From: UBA7672 sp044224605
GTDB taxonomy: Bacteria > Pseudomonadota > Alphaproteobacteria > Caulobacterales > Hyphomonadaceae
Reading direction: 5' to 3'
Length of the DNA: 64,000 nucleotides
NCBI GenBank assembly: GCA_044224605.1
Contig: JBGAKC010000006.1
Coordinates: 62,001-126,000 of the forward strand
Of the stretch, positions 63,066 through 64,000 are shown piece by piece. The notes below the pieces were generated by a model. That model searched no databases. It was not told the origin of the DNA and saw nothing but the letters and a program-made list of their open reading frames with translations. Numbering within the stretch: the first letter of the stretch is position 1; the number at the start of each line of letters is the position of its first letter. The position numbers were made by a program, and so were the translations under genes.

Positions 63066-63940
63066 GCGACGCCTCTGAGCCATTCATCGATCCGCGCCTC
63101 AACGCTGGCGCGCACCACATCGTCCAGCCATTCCGGCAGCGCCTCGATCAGGAAGGCGCGCGTGATCATCGCGCGGGCGACTGCATCGGGAATGCCGCGC
63201 TGGCGGAGGTAGAAGATCGCGTCCTCGTTCAGCTGCCCCGCCGTATTGCCGTGCCCGCACTGCACGTCGTCGGCGTAGATTTCCAGCTCAGGCTTGGCGA
63301 AGACCTCCGCGCCTTCTTCCAACAGCAACGCATTGTGCTGCATCTCGGCGTCCGTCTTCTGCGCCGCGCGCTCGACCAGGAATTTGCCCTGAAACACGCC
63401 CCGCCCGCCCTTGCGCGCGACACCGCGCACAAGCTGGCGAACTTCGGCGCCCGGGGCGCCAAGTTTCACAAGGCTGGTCAAATCCGCATGACGGCCCTTC
63501 GCCACCATGTAGACGCTGTTCAACTCGACCTTCGCGTTCGATCCGGCAATCTCGATTTCGGTCTCGATGCGCGCGTAACGCGCGCCATCACCAACAATGA
63601 ACTGCCGAAACGTGGCGCCTGCGCCGAGCCGCACTCTACGATGCGCGAGCGCTATGTCGCCACCGCGCTGGAGTGTAACCAGCATCAGCGTGCCGCCCGT
63701 CTCGACATCGATCTCGGTCGCCTGCGTGTCCTGAACTTGCTCGCCGACGTTGTGCGCCTGCACGACACTTTCGCCGGCCTTCACCACGAGACTCTTGAAC
63801 TTGCCTGCCCCTTCCGCGAGCCGCGCGATCACGTTGCGCTCGCCGGCTGCAACCGGCGGGTTCTGCCCAGCCAGCGCCGCGCTGAGGTCGCTCCAGCGCC
63901 AGCCTTCGACACGACGGTTCGGGAGGCCGTCCGCCGCCAT
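63062..63940 (-). CDS. sufD: SufD, Fe-S scaffold subunit
   Basis: 292 residues. Partner of SufB and SufC in the SufBC2D scaffold. A right-handed beta-helix core (about 60-235) and the conserved C-terminal region with EEGAEVFAKPELEIYADDVQCGHGNTAGQLNEDAIFYLRQRG (split by function: ELEIYADDVQCGHG holds the conserved His). The ATG at 63940 overlaps the sufC stop by one base (TGATG). The N-terminus is short, so the family's first helices are reduced. Confidence 0.95.
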   Translation of the reverse strand: MAADGLPNRRVEGWRWSDLSAALAGQNPPVAAGERNVIARLAEGAGKFKSLVVKAGESVVQAHNVGEQVQDTQATEIDVETGGTLMLVTLQRGGDIALAHRRVRLGAGATFRQFIVGDGARYARIETEIEIAGSNAKVELNSVYMVAKGRHADLTSLVKLGAPGAEVRQLVRGVARKGGRGVFQGKFLVERAAQKTDAEMQHNALLLEEGAEVFAKPELEIYADDVQCGHGNTAGQLNEDAIFYLRQRGIPDAVARAMITRAFLIEALPEWLDDVVRASVEARIDEWLRGVA

Positions 63941-64000
63941 CACCCCACCCCCACGACGCTTTCATATCCCGATTTCTCAAGCTCGAGCGCCAGCTCCGGC
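63940..64000 (-). CDS. sufC: SufC ATPase, C-terminal end only (partial)
   Basis: The last 19 codons on the minus strand read PELALELEKSGYESVVGVG and stop at TGA 63942-63940. The ELALELE...GY end is characteristic of SufC, the ABC-type ATPase of the SUF scaffold, and its place directly before sufD fits. The rest lies outside the window. Confidence 0.8.
   Translation of the reverse strand, partial: PELALELEKSGYESVVGVG

Overview
The window is a gene-dense chromosomal segment of an alphaproteobacterium. High GC, RNase E with an acidic insert in its S1 domain and a C-terminal GWW motif, HdaA, NDUFA12 beside MlaD and DUF2155, SufT, and the runs rne/amiC/mrcA, aroQ-accBC-aat and tig-clpP-clpX-lon all point that way. 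The order of genes recalls Caulobacterales (Hyphomonadaceae or Caulobacteraceae-like); this is inference, since no rRNA is present. There is no prophage, insertion sequence, CRISPR array or rRNA.

Layout: 1-3.7 kb, cell-wall genes (PBP1A, amidase) and a lipoprotein. 4-9 kb, RNase E with a long leader, a periplasmic M48 protease and a DsbA-like lipoprotein. 8.9-10 kb, thiSG. 10-13.1 kb, aroQ-accB-accC-aat. 13-14.4 kb, the opposing operon NDUFA12-mlaD-DUF2155. 14.6-19.7 kb is the least ordinary part: an NrdJ-like protein that lacks the recognisable ribonucleotide reductase catalytic motifs, two tandem 21-residue hydrophobic micro-ORFs, a ParA-type ATPase with a small partner, and a small two-helix membrane protein. 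19.7-28.4 kb, aspS, rnd, ppx, ppk1, hdaA and a DUF2066 protein. 28.5-30.2 kb, purMN, followed by about 0.8 kb holding two palindromic repeat elements. 30.9-37.2 kb, lon, clpX, clpP and tig (protein folding and proteolysis), then tRNA-Leu(UAG). 37.6-40.8 kb, a PHP phosphodiesterase, NAD(P)HX repair and a histidine phosphatase. 41-42.9 kb, glnBA. 43-48 kb, a Tat-exported phospholipase C, PBP4, a lytic transglycosylase and a membrane protein. 48.2-56.2 kb, parE, a CocE hydrolase, two thioesterases, an epoxide-hydrolase-like protein, a GST and an OafA-type acyltransferase. 56.4-61 kb, a DEAD-box helicase, a GGDEF protein, an O-methyltransferase, a TfoX-like protein and a 2OG-Fe(II) oxygenase. 61-64 kb, the end of a SUF operon (sufC-D-S-T-A).

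The strongest candidates for undescribed biology are the tandem micro-ORFs (13 of 21 residues identical, 8 of those 13 with different synonymous codons, followed by a terminator), the reduced NrdJ paralogue, and the ParA/partner pair, all within 5 kb. A further oddity is that five convergent gene pairs end on a shared CTAG, overlapping their stop codons by 4 bp.
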